DNA of 64,000 nucleotides. Source: Phycisphaerae bacterium (GTDB lineage Bacteria > Planctomycetota > Phycisphaerae > UBA1845). Of this stretch, positions 16,125-24,144 are shown piece by piece (within the stretch, counting starts at the first letter, position 1; the number at the start of each line of letters is the position of its first letter). A program made the position numbers and the translations under genes. The notes beneath the pieces are model-generated. The model ran no database searches. It was not told the DNA's origin and worked only from the letters and a program-made list of their open reading frames with translations. The stretch lies in contig JANQQK010000002.1 of NCBI GenBank assembly GCA_028289375.1, positions 1 to 64,000 on the forward strand. Direction: 5' to 3'.

Positions 16125-16810
16125 TCGCTGAACGACCCATCACGGTTCCCGCGAGCCTGTGGCATGCCATGGTTGAGCATCTCTGTAGCCACTCGGCAGA
16201 GATCAAGGCGATCGAGAATCGGCTGAGTGACCCAAGGTACGACCACGCAATTATCCAGTCCGAGCTGTCGTGGTCTATGGCGGTGACGATGTGGGAGCAG
16301 GCTATGGGCGCTCCCATTGAGGGTGAAGTCGGTCGTCGGGTGTTCTCGAAGGATCCCGCGACAGATCGCTACTCGTGTCGGCTGAAGGACGAACCCGAAC
16401 ACGCCAGCTTGCTCATCGAATTCGAGATCCCGATGGCTCCGAGGCCCAAGCAGTCCTTCAAGAAGGGCCAGCGGGGCGGATACACACGTAAGGAGATACG
16501 CCAGAACGCCGAGGCCCTCTGTGCGTACATGTTGCCCCACCGCCCGGCTGTGCCGCTCGAGGGACCGGTTGAGATCGACATCGAGGTGCACTGGGAGTGG
16601 CGCAAGTCCGAACCGCTTCGGAACCGTACGAGGCCCAGGCGAAGGGACACTGTCCCTGATCACGACAACCTTTCGAAGCAAGTCTGCGACGCCATGCAGA
16701 AAACCGGATTCTTCAAGAAGGGCGACCAGCAGATCAGCGACTCGCACTGCCGCAAGCGCTGGGCCGACGAGGACAAGACCATCATCCACGTCTGGGAGGT
16801 CGCCGCATGA
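16121..16810 (+). CDS. rusA: RusA-family Holliday junction resolvase
   Basis: The C-terminal ~125 residues carry the RusA signature: PDHDN (179-183), the helix LSKQVCDAMQKTGFF and the DQQISD segment followed by a basic strand, with the acidic triad that binds magnesium. RusA cuts four-way junctions during phage recombination and before packaging. The N-terminal ~95 residues are an extra domain not present in the ~120-residue E. coli enzyme. Its GTG start overlaps the replication gene and its stop overlaps the small ORF at 16807. Confidence 0.75.
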   Translation: MIAERPITVPASLWHAMVEHLCSHSAEIKAIENRLSDPRYDHAIIQSELSWSMAVTMWEQAMGAPIEGEVGRRVFSKDPATDRYSCRLKDEPEHASLLIEFEIPMAPRPKQSFKKGQRGGYTRKEIRQNAEALCAYMLPHRPAVPLEGPVEIDIEVHWEWRKSEPLRNRTRPRRRDTVPDHDNLSKQVCDAMQKTGFFKKGDQQISDSHCRKRWADEDKTIIHVWEVAA

Positions 16811-16962
16811 AACGAAACGTCAAGCCCGTGTTCCAAGCACGAGAGGAGGGGTTGAGTTGGGCGCTTGTCCCGAGGGAGTGCCAACGCCACGTGTCTGATA
16901 TGCCCCGAACCCGCGAGATCACGAACGCGGGGCGGGCGAGGGGTGGTTATGTCCAAGATTGA
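16807..16962 (+). CDS. Small coupled phage ORF (51 residues)
   Basis: ATG 16807 overlaps the RusA stop (ATGA), and the frame runs to TGA 16960-16962, overlapping the start of the next gene by 14 bases. The product is basic (MKRNVKPVFQAREEGLSWAL...). The neat coupling on the left argues that it is translated; composition alone does not prove it. Confidence 0.4.
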   Translation: MKRNVKPVFQAREEGLSWALVPRECQRHVSDMPRTREITNAGRARGGYVQD

Positions 16963-17833
16963 GTGGACACAACAGACGTGGAACCCGGTCACCGGGTGCA
17001 CGGCCGTCAGCGAGGGCTGTCGCCACTGCTACGCGGCGGCCATGTCAAAGCGGCTGGCGGCGATGGGGCACGAAGACAAGTACGGCGGGCTGATCAACAG
17101 CGACGGGCACTTCAATGGCAAGGTCAAGCTGCACGATGATGTCCTGGAAAGGCCGATCCGCCGCGGCAAGCCGACCATGTACTTCGTCAACTCGATGAGC
17201 GATCTGTTCCATCAGCGCGTCCCGTTTGATTTCATCGACAAGGTCTGGGCGACCATGGCCTGGTGCAGCCAGCATACATTCCAGGTGTTGACCAAGCGGC
17301 CTGCTCGAGCGGCCGAGTACATGTCGCGATTCCCGGATTGTGCCGTGGACATGGCGCGGAGCGTTGCGGGTCTCAACAAGCCGAACTTCAGCATGCTCGC
17401 GTCGGTGATTCAGATATACATCCGAAACCAACCAGACGGGGCGTTCCCCAATATCTGGTTCGGCACGTCTGTCGAGGATTCGGACGTGCTGCACCGCATC
17501 GAGCAGCTGAAGCAATCGCCCGCCGCCGTGCGGTTCCTGTCGTGCGAGCCGCTGATCGGCCCCATCGACCTGGCAGGCAAGCTGGACGGTATCGACTGGG
17601 TGATCGTCGGCGGAGAGAGCGGCCCGAAAGCGAGGCCCTGCGATTTGACGTGGATTCACTCGATCGTCCGCGACTGCACCAATGCCGGCGTGCCGGTGTT
17701 CGTGAAGCAACTGGGATCCCGTCCGGTTCACCTGGGCGAGCGGATGAAGTTCAAAGCCCGCAAAGGGAATGAGCTCGACGAGTGGGCGGATTATCTGCAA
17801 CGACGCGAAATGCCGGAGGTGACGGCATGCTAG
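16949..17833 (+). CDS. Phage Gp37/Gp68 family protein (DUF5131)
   Basis: I chose ATG 16949 (MSKIEWTQQTWNPVTGC...), because that opening is the hallmark of the family; the frame is open further upstream. The 294-residue protein has CTAVSEGCRHCYA near the N-terminus, a three-Cys cluster resembling radical-SAM or iron-sulfur ligands. Later come FVNSMSDLFH, TKRPARAAEYM, PNIWFGTSVED and the C-terminal GGESGPKARP...VFVKQLG, all family motifs. The family occurs in phages and mobile elements; its reaction is not established to my knowledge, so only the family is claimed. Confidence 0.8.
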   Translation: MSKIEWTQQTWNPVTGCTAVSEGCRHCYAAAMSKRLAAMGHEDKYGGLINSDGHFNGKVKLHDDVLERPIRRGKPTMYFVNSMSDLFHQRVPFDFIDKVWATMAWCSQHTFQVLTKRPARAAEYMSRFPDCAVDMARSVAGLNKPNFSMLASVIQIYIRNQPDGAFPNIWFGTSVEDSDVLHRIEQLKQSPAAVRFLSCEPLIGPIDLAGKLDGIDWVIVGGESGPKARPCDLTWIHSIVRDCTNAGVPVFVKQLGSRPVHLGERMKFKARKGNELDEWADYLQRREMPEVTAC

Positions 17834-18498
17834 TCGAATCGATGCTCGACGCTGTGGACCGCTGGGCCACTGGGTATTGGATGCTACGGGAGACCGGAAT
17901 TCCGTTTCCGCATGCCGGGAGAATCGATGCGCTGTTGATCCCGTGCAGCTATGAAGCTGGATGCATGAAGAAGAACACCAAAGACTGGTTCTTCGATCGC
18001 GTTCGCCTGCTCGGCGTTGAAGTGAAACGCACCCGCGAAGATTTCAATCGCGGACTGAGGACTGGGCAGTACGAGAAATACGACGAGTTCCTATCTGGTT
18101 TGTACGTCGCAACACCCAAAGGACTGATCAAATCTGGCGAACTGCCGGATGGTGTTGGTCACTTAGTATGCCGTTGGTCACCACGCGATCGCACGAGACG
18201 GAAGCGATGGTACTTCAACCCCGAGGGTGTATCGCAGATCTGCAGGTGCACCTGTCGCAAGGCCCCAATGATCAAGGACAAACTGCCGGAGCACTATGTT
18301 GCCTGGCGACTGATGTTTGAGCTGTATCGACAACATTCGGACGAGATCGCCCGCATCAGATGCCGAACCAACGAGGCACTGCAGACCCTTGGGCACGTAG
18401 TCGGCCACACAGTGATGCCATGTTTGCGTGAAGGTGTCGACCAAATCATTGAGCAAATCGATCAAAAGCGACGCGAAGAGACCGAGGTGACCGCATGA
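17827..18498 (+). CDS. PD-(D/E)XK nuclease-like protein, MmcB type
   Basis: ATG 17827 lies inside the end of the preceding gene. The 223-residue protein has the restriction-nuclease core: RIDALL with an Asp, then VEVKRTREDF (E-x-K), followed by LYVATPKGLI and LPDGVGHLV. The order EVK-x-DF...YVA-P-GLI...LP-GVG matches MmcB-family DNA-repair nucleases. It probably acts on DNA. The C-terminus is helical. The stop overlaps the next start (ATGA). Confidence 0.6.
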   Translation: MLVESMLDAVDRWATGYWMLRETGIPFPHAGRIDALLIPCSYEAGCMKKNTKDWFFDRVRLLGVEVKRTREDFNRGLRTGQYEKYDEFLSGLYVATPKGLIKSGELPDGVGHLVCRWSPRDRTRRKRWYFNPEGVSQICRCTCRKAPMIKDKLPEHYVAWRLMFELYRQHSDEIARIRCRTNEALQTLGHVVGHTVMPCLREGVDQIIEQIDQKRREETEVTA

Positions 18499-18869
18499 GA
18501 GCGCTCACCATCCACCAGCCCTACGCCGACTTGATCGTCGACGGATTCAAGAAGATCGAAAACCGGACATGGAGAACGCACTATCGCGGACTGGTGGCGA
18601 TCCATGCGGGGAAGTCGCGGGCGCGGCTTGGTTCACGCTCTGGCTATCGGTACACGTTCGGTGCCATCGTCGGGATCGCAACGTTGCATGACTGCATCTC
18701 TTTCGATGCCGCGACGAGAGTCGATCCAGCATGGTCCGAGGGGCCAGAGTGCTGGCACTTCGTGGAGCCCCGGCGGATAGCCACGCCCATTTCAGTGAGC
18801 GGGAGTCAGGGCCTGTGGGTGTTGCCAGGCGATGTTCATGATGCCCTGTATGAACAGCTTGCAGGCTGA
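18495..18869 (+). CDS. ASCH-domain protein
   Basis: The 124-residue protein matches the ASCH pattern along its length: MRALTIHQPYADLIVDGFKKIENRTW, YRGLVAIHAGKS, GAIVGIATL and a closing GLWVLPG. ASCH domains form a beta-barrel that binds RNA or modified bases; some remove or recognise acylated cytidines. In phages such genes are often near base-modification or counter-defence functions. Substrate unknown. It is coupled to the nuclease gene by ATGA. Confidence 0.75.
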   Translation: MRALTIHQPYADLIVDGFKKIENRTWRTHYRGLVAIHAGKSRARLGSRSGYRYTFGAIVGIATLHDCISFDAATRVDPAWSEGPECWHFVEPRRIATPISVSGSQGLWVLPGDVHDALYEQLAG

Positions 18870-18880
18870 GAGGTGGTGTG

Positions 18881-19156
18881 ATGGCTCAAATGCAGCTTGT
18901 CAGTCAGGAAGAGCTGATCTTGGCAGCCAAGCTGCGGTGTTATGAGCGAATCTCGAAGCACTACCACGCAGACGACGAACAGTTTGACCCTTGGCGTGTC
19001 CTTATTGCTGCCGACAAACTTGCGCAGTCCCTACGGGAGTTTCTGCCGCCAACAACACCGAGCCAGGAAAGGGAAGCATGCTCAGTCCGAAGAACGAAAA
19101 CCGTGCCACGCGCGAAAGACCTGAAGCGTGGGGCGTCGATGACGACGGCAAATTGA
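18881..19156 (+). CDS. Small helical phage protein
   Basis: I chose ATG 18881 (GAGGTGG just upstream) over GTG 18878. The 91-residue product is helical and charged at the start (MAQMQLVSQEELILAAKLRCYERISKHY) with a basic low-complexity end. It lies in the early operon after the ASCH gene. No family recognised. Confidence 0.45.
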   Translation: MAQMQLVSQEELILAAKLRCYERISKHYHADDEQFDPWRVLIAADKLAQSLREFLPPTTPSQEREACSVRRTKTVPRAKDLKRGASMTTAN

Positions 19157-19184
19157 TTCAGTGGATCTGACGAAGGAAATCGCG

Positions 19185-20369
19185 ATGACCAAATGGAAGC
19201 TACTCGGAGCTGTCGCTGCTCTACTCGCAGCATTGCCCGTCCAGGCTGAGCCCTGGGTCGGCGTCTGGACTGGCATGACGCTCAACTACGTCAACGGCGA
19301 GAATTGCCAGTTAGCCGACAACGACCTCGGCATGACGTGCGACATCTACCCCACCGACGTGATCGTCCAAGGCTCCGATCGCCAGCTTGTCTACGTCGTC
19401 TCGACGTTCTACACCGGCATCCAGTTCAACGACGCCGTCGCGTTTCTCGAGGCCGTTAAAGCCCGTGGACGCGGCGACAAGGTGCTGTTCCTCACCAACT
19501 GGAACAACCCGCGCTTGCAACGCGAGATCACAACGCCCTACCGCCCCAATGGTGAGACATGGTCCGACGTCCCGGATCCCGGTGATCGGCAATGGTGGTA
19601 CGAACGGGTGGAGCTGCCCTTCCGACGCGTCGCGGCCCTGGCCGAGTGGTTTCCCGACACGGTGTTGGGCATGGGCGTCGATTTCGAGATGTACTTCTCG
19701 CAGCCGGGATCGCCGCACAAGTTCTATCAGCCGCACACCGGGACGCATCGCTGCCTGCCGTGGCTGCGGAAGGCGATGGAAGCCGTCAAGGAGTTTTCGC
19801 CCGACCTGGTATTCGCCATCGTCAACGCCGACGTCGGTGAGGCCCGCATCTACAAGACGCTGCACGTCTTCTCTGATTTGTCGTTGTCGGAGCGGTACTA
19901 CACGTTCGCCTACCTCGATCACGAGACGTGCGGCGGTCATCGACAGCCGGTGATGCGGCACATCGAGAAATGGGAAGACCTCTCCATAGTCGACGGAAAG
20001 ATGGTCATGGGCTTGCACGTCACGCGAATGGACTTCCTCGGCACGGATCGCGGTTACCACGACGTGCCGGGCATGCATCCGATCGTCCGCGTGCACATGC
20101 AGACCTTCCTCGAACAGGACGTGCCGATCTTCATCTACGCCGGCAAGCGCTTCAGGAAAGATCCCATCTGGGGCAGCGTCGGCCTGGAGGCCTCGCTACG
20201 TGAGCTGAAGTTGGGCGCGACGACGCCCCTCCACGATCGGTACGGGCGATACGTTGAACGCTATTCCTCGATGTCCCGTGAGTGCGACGGCGTGCAGCAG
20301 TTGCTTCGAGTCCAGGACATCGAACCAGGCAGCGGGATTCGGGTACCGGGGTCGAGGGCTCGAAGATAG
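19185..20369 (+). CDS. Secreted protein, possibly TIM-barrel glycosidase-like
   Basis: ATG 19185 is preceded by GAAGGA. The first 22 residues are a signal peptide (KWKLLGAVAALLAALPVQA). The ~370-residue mature part alternates strands and helices like a beta/alpha barrel: DKVLFLTNWNN, VLGMGVDFEMYF, LVFAIVNADVGE, MVMGLHVTRMDF, DVPIFIYAGKRF. Acidic residues at strand ends (DFE, NAD) are what a glycoside hydrolase would show, but no family motif was identified. As the only exported protein of the early operon it might be an envelope-degrading enzyme or conversion factor. Confidence 0.5.
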   Translation: MTKWKLLGAVAALLAALPVQAEPWVGVWTGMTLNYVNGENCQLADNDLGMTCDIYPTDVIVQGSDRQLVYVVSTFYTGIQFNDAVAFLEAVKARGRGDKVLFLTNWNNPRLQREITTPYRPNGETWSDVPDPGDRQWWYERVELPFRRVAALAEWFPDTVLGMGVDFEMYFSQPGSPHKFYQPHTGTHRCLPWLRKAMEAVKEFSPDLVFAIVNADVGEARIYKTLHVFSDLSLSERYYTFAYLDHETCGGHRQPVMRHIEKWEDLSIVDGKMVMGLHVTRMDFLGTDRGYHDVPGMHPIVRVHMQTFLEQDVPIFIYAGKRFRKDPIWGSVGLEASLRELKLGATTPLHDRYGRYVERYSSMSRECDGVQQLLRVQDIEPGSGIRVPGSRARR

Positions 20370-20382
20370 CGAGGAGGCGGTT

Positions 20383-20829
20383 GTGACAAAGAAGAGAAAA
20401 ACACCCACCCATCAGAGATTCGTTGGTAGTCGATGGTCGCAAATCGGCCACGTGTACTACCGGCTGTCAGACGAACGAAATATCTCTGTTGAATCAATCC
20501 TGTCACGCAATGGTCCCCACTTTGAGGAGGCCAGGCTGGTTCAAGTTGCTGAGAACGGCTGGATGAAGTTCAAGTGGATCGACGGAGGCGACTACTTCAA
20601 TGATCGCAATGGATGCAATTGGTGCTTCAGGAAGGTCGACGCACTCGTGAAGCTGCTGCGGCATCACATGACGAAACTGCGCGTCTACGAAGACGGACGC
20701 CCCATTGAGGATCCGAAGACACAAGAGCAATCACTGAGAGCTGCACACCGCCTATGCCGTCTCATCCAGCAAGCCACCGACGCGGAGTTGGGGGAAGCGC
20801 AGTGGAACAAAGCGGGAGGTTCACCATGA
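20383..20829 (+). CDS. Phage protein, unknown function
   Basis: GTG 20383 follows a perfect GAGGAGG. The 148-residue protein starts basic (TKKRKTPTHQ) and has a compact domain (VYYRLSDERNISVESILSRNG...WMKFKWIDGGDYF) with a few Cys/Trp (NGCNWCF). No family recognised. The stop overlaps the next start (ATGA). Confidence 0.5.
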   Translation: MTKKRKTPTHQRFVGSRWSQIGHVYYRLSDERNISVESILSRNGPHFEEARLVQVAENGWMKFKWIDGGDYFNDRNGCNWCFRKVDALVKLLRHHMTKLRVYEDGRPIEDPKTQEQSLRAAHRLCRLIQQATDAELGEAQWNKAGGSP

Positions 20830-21044
20830 AGACGTACGAACAAAAATACAAAGAGCTCCGGAAGGACGTCGAGGCGTTCATCGAGGCGACCGACAAAGCT
20901 GCCGTCGTGAACATGCAGATCAGCGAGCTTGATGAATCGGTGGACCCTGATGCGCTGTTGAAACAGCTCGACTTACACATGGATGAATCGAGAGAAGCAC
21001 AAGAGCGTATGCGAACGTTGCTCGATTTGCATGGGGATGGGTAG
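20826..21044 (+). CDS. Small coiled-coil phage protein
   Basis: ATG 20826 overlaps the preceding stop. The 72-residue product is acidic and almost wholly helical, with heptad-like Leu/Met spacing (YEQKYKELRKDVEAFIEATD...MRTLLDLHG). Probably a small accessory or dimerising protein; it is the last gene before the convergent integrase. Confidence 0.5.
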   Translation: MKTYEQKYKELRKDVEAFIEATDKAAVVNMQISELDESVDPDALLKQLDLHMDESREAQERMRTLLDLHGDG

Positions 21045-21086
21045 GGGACGCAAGCGTGGGCCTCAGTCGCAAACAAGCTCAGGCGC

Positions 21087-22112
21087 TCATTGAAGAGTTA
21101 GTTGGGCCACCTTCTCCCTTAGAGGTTGCCAGACTATACGGGCGTAGGTCAGGCTCACGCGCGATGGTACGTGACCTAGAAGGAGATCAATATCTTCCCG
21201 CCCTACCCCCGATTCATGAAGATGCGTCGCTGCGGAATGTCGCAGCTGACCAGGTCCGCCGCGAGAGGAATCGGCGCGCGTGGCAGCGCTATAGGAATCA
21301 AGGCGGGACCAGCGGCGGTGACACTTCTCAAGCCACTTCAAAGCCTCATTCGAAAACACAACGTGACGGCGCTGCCTAGTACGTGCATCCATCTTTCCCT
21401 TGTCCAGGACAAAGACCCCCTCTTCAGCCCATTCGCCCTGTTGATGCACAACGCGCACAACTTCGCTCGGTCGCATCAGACAGAGGTAGTTGATCGCCAA
21501 CCACGGGCGAACATCGTCGCTCGCTTCTTTCAGTATCCATTTGCGAATTGTCTTGTACGGGAGCGACTTGTCAGGCGGCGGGCCAAGTGGCAGAGACTTG
21601 ATACCACGCACTGGAATGGGTGGCATCATCTCCAACACCGAAGCCCATGTCACGAACGTCTTGATGCTCGTGACGTCGTGATTGATCGTCTTCGGGGCGT
21701 AACCGGACTGGAGCATGTCGTCTCGAAGTTTCATAATGTGAGCCGGACGAACGACCTCGAGGCGCGAGCGGCCGTACAGGCGAATGAATCGCGCGAGGTG
21801 CTTGCGATAGTACTCGCGTGCGTCGGGACCACGCTCGTTTTCCTTGAAGTGAAGAAACTGCTCGAACGCTTCAACAACCGTCGTCGTGTTGCGAATCGGC
21901 GGCAATCGTTGCGTGTTACGATGTGCTCGCCACGTTGCCCAATCCTGCAGGCTCGCGAGATATTCTTTTTCGGCATCGGCCTTGTTTTTGCCGAGATAGT
22001 GGTCTTTTCCGCCCCAGCGGACGAAGTAGTAGCCCTGTTTGTGGATCCTGAGTTTCGGGGGCTTCTGGTTCACACCCACACCGTAGCAAGTCGGCACGGG
22101 GGTGTAAAACAC
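21087..22112 (-). CDS. int: Tyrosine integrase of the prophage
   Basis: The 341-residue protein has an N-terminal arm-binding-like domain (residues 20-50), a SAM-like core-binding domain (about 75-180) and a catalytic domain. The catalytic domain carries Arg in LCLMRPSEV, Lys in LDKGKMD, Arg in QLRHSAATHL, the LLGH box and the nucleophile in SLTYARI. The usual His of HxxR is Gly here (GQLR), so box II is atypical. It integrates and excises the prophage. It reads leftward, away from the tRNA-Asn that is the probable target, as expected for an integrase at the att end. The exact start is uncertain: several GTG codons lie close together. Confidence 0.85.
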   Translation of the reverse strand: MFYTPVPTCYGVGVNQKPPKLRIHKQGYYFVRWGGKDHYLGKNKADAEKEYLASLQDWATWRAHRNTQRLPPIRNTTTVVEAFEQFLHFKENERGPDAREYYRKHLARFIRLYGRSRLEVVRPAHIMKLRDDMLQSGYAPKTINHDVTSIKTFVTWASVLEMMPPIPVRGIKSLPLGPPPDKSLPYKTIRKWILKEASDDVRPWLAINYLCLMRPSEVVRVVHQQGEWAEEGVFVLDKGKMDARTRQRRHVVFSNEALKWLEKCHRRWSRLDSYSAATRADSSRGGPGQLRHSAATHLHESGVGREDIDLLLGHVPSRVSLTYARIVWQPLREKVAQLTLQ

Positions 22113-22177
22113 GATGAGGGGGTGTAGCGATTCCGCAGCAACATTGCGTAAATGCTTATCGTTACAGGACTTGAAAA
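22113..22177. other. Probable attachment-site flank (attR side)
   Basis: This 65-base gap lies between the integrase start and the tRNA 3' end. Crossover is expected in the 3' part of the tRNA, which would be duplicated at the far, unseen end of the prophage. The core cannot be delimited because only one junction is present. Confidence 0.5.
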
Positions 22178-22250
22178 CTCCTCGACAAGGACTCGAACCT
22201 TGAACCTAGCGGTTAACAGCCGCTCGCTCTACCGATTGAGCTATCGAGGA
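22178..22250 (-). tRNA. tRNA-Asn(GTT)
   Basis: The minus strand gives a complete cloverleaf: acceptor TCCTCGA/TCGAGGA, D arm with AGCTCAATCGGTAGAGC, anticodon stem AGCGG/CCGCT around CTGTTAA (anticodon GTT), T arm with GGTTCGAGTCC, discriminator G. CCA is not encoded. Its 3' end points to the integrase, which makes it the likely prophage attachment gene; the copy here is intact. Confidence 0.95.
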
Positions 22251-22327
22251 TCTGGTCGCGGCGGTCACCCGCCACGCTCATCTCAAATGTAGCAACACGG
22301 TCGGCCAAGTCAAGACCGACAGAGGCG

Positions 22328-22873
22328 TCAGTAAATCACGTCGCTCCCGCCGAAGCTCCCCAACTCGCCCTCTTCCCAGCTCCGTCGCACCACGCCAAGG
22401 CCATGCGCACACACCTCAAAGTCGCGACTCAGCCGACGCAGCAGCCACCGCGGCGGCCTCGATTCCTCATCGGTCAGCTCCGACGCACGGGCGTACGACT
22501 CCTTGCCCTGATCCACGTAACTGAGAAGCTGATCCGGATTCACCCCGCGTCGCCGGCGAAGACCTTCCGGATAAACGCCCGTCCAGAAAAGCGCGAAATC
22601 CCCGATGTGACGGTACACGCCCAGCGGATCCGCCTGCCCGCCGCCCTGCTTCTCGCGCTCGGCTGCGGCGATCATGTCCACCACCGTCTGCACCTTTTGA
22701 CCCTGAGCATCGTGAATCCGATAAAGCCGATCCGAATGCACGAAGTCCAGCAGCAGATCGACGAGGTAGTCCGTCAGTCGCGGCTCGCAGACCCCGATCT
22801 CGACAAAGAACGCCTGCTCCACGAGACCGGAAAACAGCTTGCGAAGCGTCGGATGATCGTAATTTGGTTGCAT
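22328..22873 (-). CDS. Conserved-type planctomycete protein, unknown function
   Basis: I took ATG 22873 (MQPNYDHPTLRKLF); two upstream ATGs in frame (22885, 22903) are possible. The 181-residue protein is soluble and helical, with FVEIGVCEPRLTDYLVDLLLDFVHSDRLYRI in the first half. This is the first host gene past the tRNA. No family recognised and no partner in the neighbourhood. Confidence 0.55.
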   Translation of the reverse strand: MQPNYDHPTLRKLFSGLVEQAFFVEIGVCEPRLTDYLVDLLLDFVHSDRLYRIHDAQGQKVQTVVDMIAAAEREKQGGGQADPLGVYRHIGDFALFWTGVYPEGLRRRRGVNPDQLLSYVDQGKESYARASELTDEESRPPRWLLRRLSRDFEVCAHGLGVVRRSWEEGELGSFGGSDVIY

Positions 22874-23035
22874 GGCAAACAACATGCCCCCTGCAAATGG
22901 CACACTCTCACATGACGTCCATGTCGAACAGACTTGTCCCGTGACCCCGGTTCATTCTACGTTTTCAGACCTGGCCGGGGCAAACCAAAACACGGGAAAT
23001 GGGCACGTGCAAAGCGTTCATCGCGCAAAAGAAAC

Positions 23036-23060
23036 GGGCGACGTCGCCACGACGTCGCCC
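23036..23060 (-). terminator. Terminator-like hairpin downstream of secreted LTxxQ protein
   Basis: GGGCGACGTCG (23036-23046) and CGACGTCGCCC (23050-23060) form a perfect 11-bp stem with a 3-base loop. Reading leftward it is followed by GTTTCTTTTG. It sits about 35 bases past the stop of the leftward gene at 23095. Confidence 0.7.
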
Positions 23061-23094
23061 GATAACATGCCCACACGCTACGCGATGAGACCGA

Positions 23095-24144
23095 TCAATA
23101 TCCGCCGCTTTGTGAATCGCCGGCGGCTGCGGGTTTGACCTGTCGGCCGCCGCTCGCGTTGCGGCCATCGGGTTTGGGTTCGCTCTTTGCGCGGAAGCGT
23201 TCGAGCTGCGCCTTCTCCGGAATCGAATCCAGACGCTTCTTCAGTTCGGCAAAGAGATCATCGAGCGGCTGGGTCAGTTCCCGCTGCTGCTGCTTGAGAC
23301 TGCGCAGTTTCTTGAGATCCTTCTCCTTGGCAAGCCCTTCCTTGACCGCCGCGATTTCCTTCGCTTTGGCCTGCTCGTGGTTCTTCGCCCGACCTTCAAT
23401 CTCGCGGAGAATCGAATTGGCTGTTTCGATCTGGTCGGCCGTCAGCTCGTAGTCCTCAATGAACTGCTTGACGTACTGCGCGAAGTGCGACACCAAACGC
23501 ACCGGCTGATCCTGCGGCGCCTTGGTCGGGATACCGGCATCGGGTTTCGGTGGAGCACCCGGCTGCCGAACGCCTGTCGGCGGCGGCGGGAAGATGTTCG
23601 TCGACTTCGGGGTGCCGTCGCTCCACTGCGTGAAGTTCTGCCGCATCGCCGCGAACGTTTTGTCCATCTGGTTCATGTCGAAGTCATGAACCTTCTTCTG
23701 CTCGTCTGTCAGCGACTTTCGCCACTCCCTGTTTGACTCGTAAATCTCTTTCTTCGCTTCTTCGATAATCTTCAAGACGCGGGGACCGAGATCCTTGGCA
23801 ATGTCCGACGACGGTGGTTCACCCGTGCGCTGGTGGTACACGAGTTCACGAAGCAGCGGCCAGATTTCATCCTGGTGCTTTTCGAGGAACTGCGTCACCC
23901 GAGTCGTCATCATCTCGTTGGTGTACGCCTTCTGCTCATCGTTCAGGCTGTAACGCTTGGCGAGGTTGTTGACCGCAATCTCCATGATCTTGGCCGGATC
24001 CCAGAATTGCTTGATCTCGTCGGTCGAGTTCTTCTGGGTCGTCCTTGGCCGGCGCTCCGCGCGCCCCTGCCCCATCGCCGACGGCGCGATCACGACCGTC
24101 GACAGCCCAAACACACATGTTGCCAAAATCAACGAAGTTCGCAC
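23095..24144 (-). CDS. Secreted helical protein with Spy/CpxP-like LTxxQ segments
   Basis: The 349-residue protein begins with a signal peptide (LILATCVFGLSTVVIAPSAMG). The mature part is almost fully helical and charged. LTDEQKK and LTADQIE segments resemble the LTxxQ motif of Spy/CpxP periplasmic proteins, separated by a Pro-rich linker (NIFPPPPTGVRQPGAPPKPD). The C-terminus is disordered. It may be a periplasmic chaperone or stress-sensing protein; the family call is tentative. A strong terminator follows it. Confidence 0.55.
   Translation of the reverse strand: MRTSLILATCVFGLSTVVIAPSAMGQGRAERRPRTTQKNSTDEIKQFWDPAKIMEIAVNNLAKRYSLNDEQKAYTNEMMTTRVTQFLEKHQDEIWPLLRELVYHQRTGEPPSSDIAKDLGPRVLKIIEEAKKEIYESNREWRKSLTDEQKKVHDFDMNQMDKTFAAMRQNFTQWSDGTPKSTNIFPPPPTGVRQPGAPPKPDAGIPTKAPQDQPVRLVSHFAQYVKQFIEDYELTADQIETANSILREIEGRAKNHEQAKAKEIAAVKEGLAKEKDLKKLRSLKQQQRELTQPLDDLFAELKKRLDSIPEKAQLERFRAKSEPKPDGRNASGGRQVKPAAAGDSQSGGY

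Larger units (their letters stand above)
1..22250. mobile_element. Prophage (right-hand part, left end outside window) integrated at tRNA-Asn
   Basis: The region combines virion-like genes (2-6657), a divergent repressor/early-gene switch (about 12.8 kb), phage DNA-metabolism genes (RusA, Gp37/Gp68 family, MmcB-like nuclease, ASCH) and a tyrosine integrase whose start lies 65 bp from the 3' end of an intact tRNA-Asn. Genes are short, tightly packed and coupled by ATGA/GTGA overlaps. Beyond the tRNA the genes are host-type. Integrases that use tRNA genes usually recombine in the 3' half and restore the tRNA, which fits the orientation here. The left att site and the head, terminase and most tail genes would lie to the left of the window. 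Which genes are phage functions and which are cargo is inference. Confidence 0.8.

Noticed and set aside
21056-21379. Rightward 107-codon frame overlapping the integrase end
   Set aside because: It lies almost wholly antisense to the C-terminal integrase codons, turns low-complexity (Ser/Thr/Gln) and has no ribosome site or family pattern.
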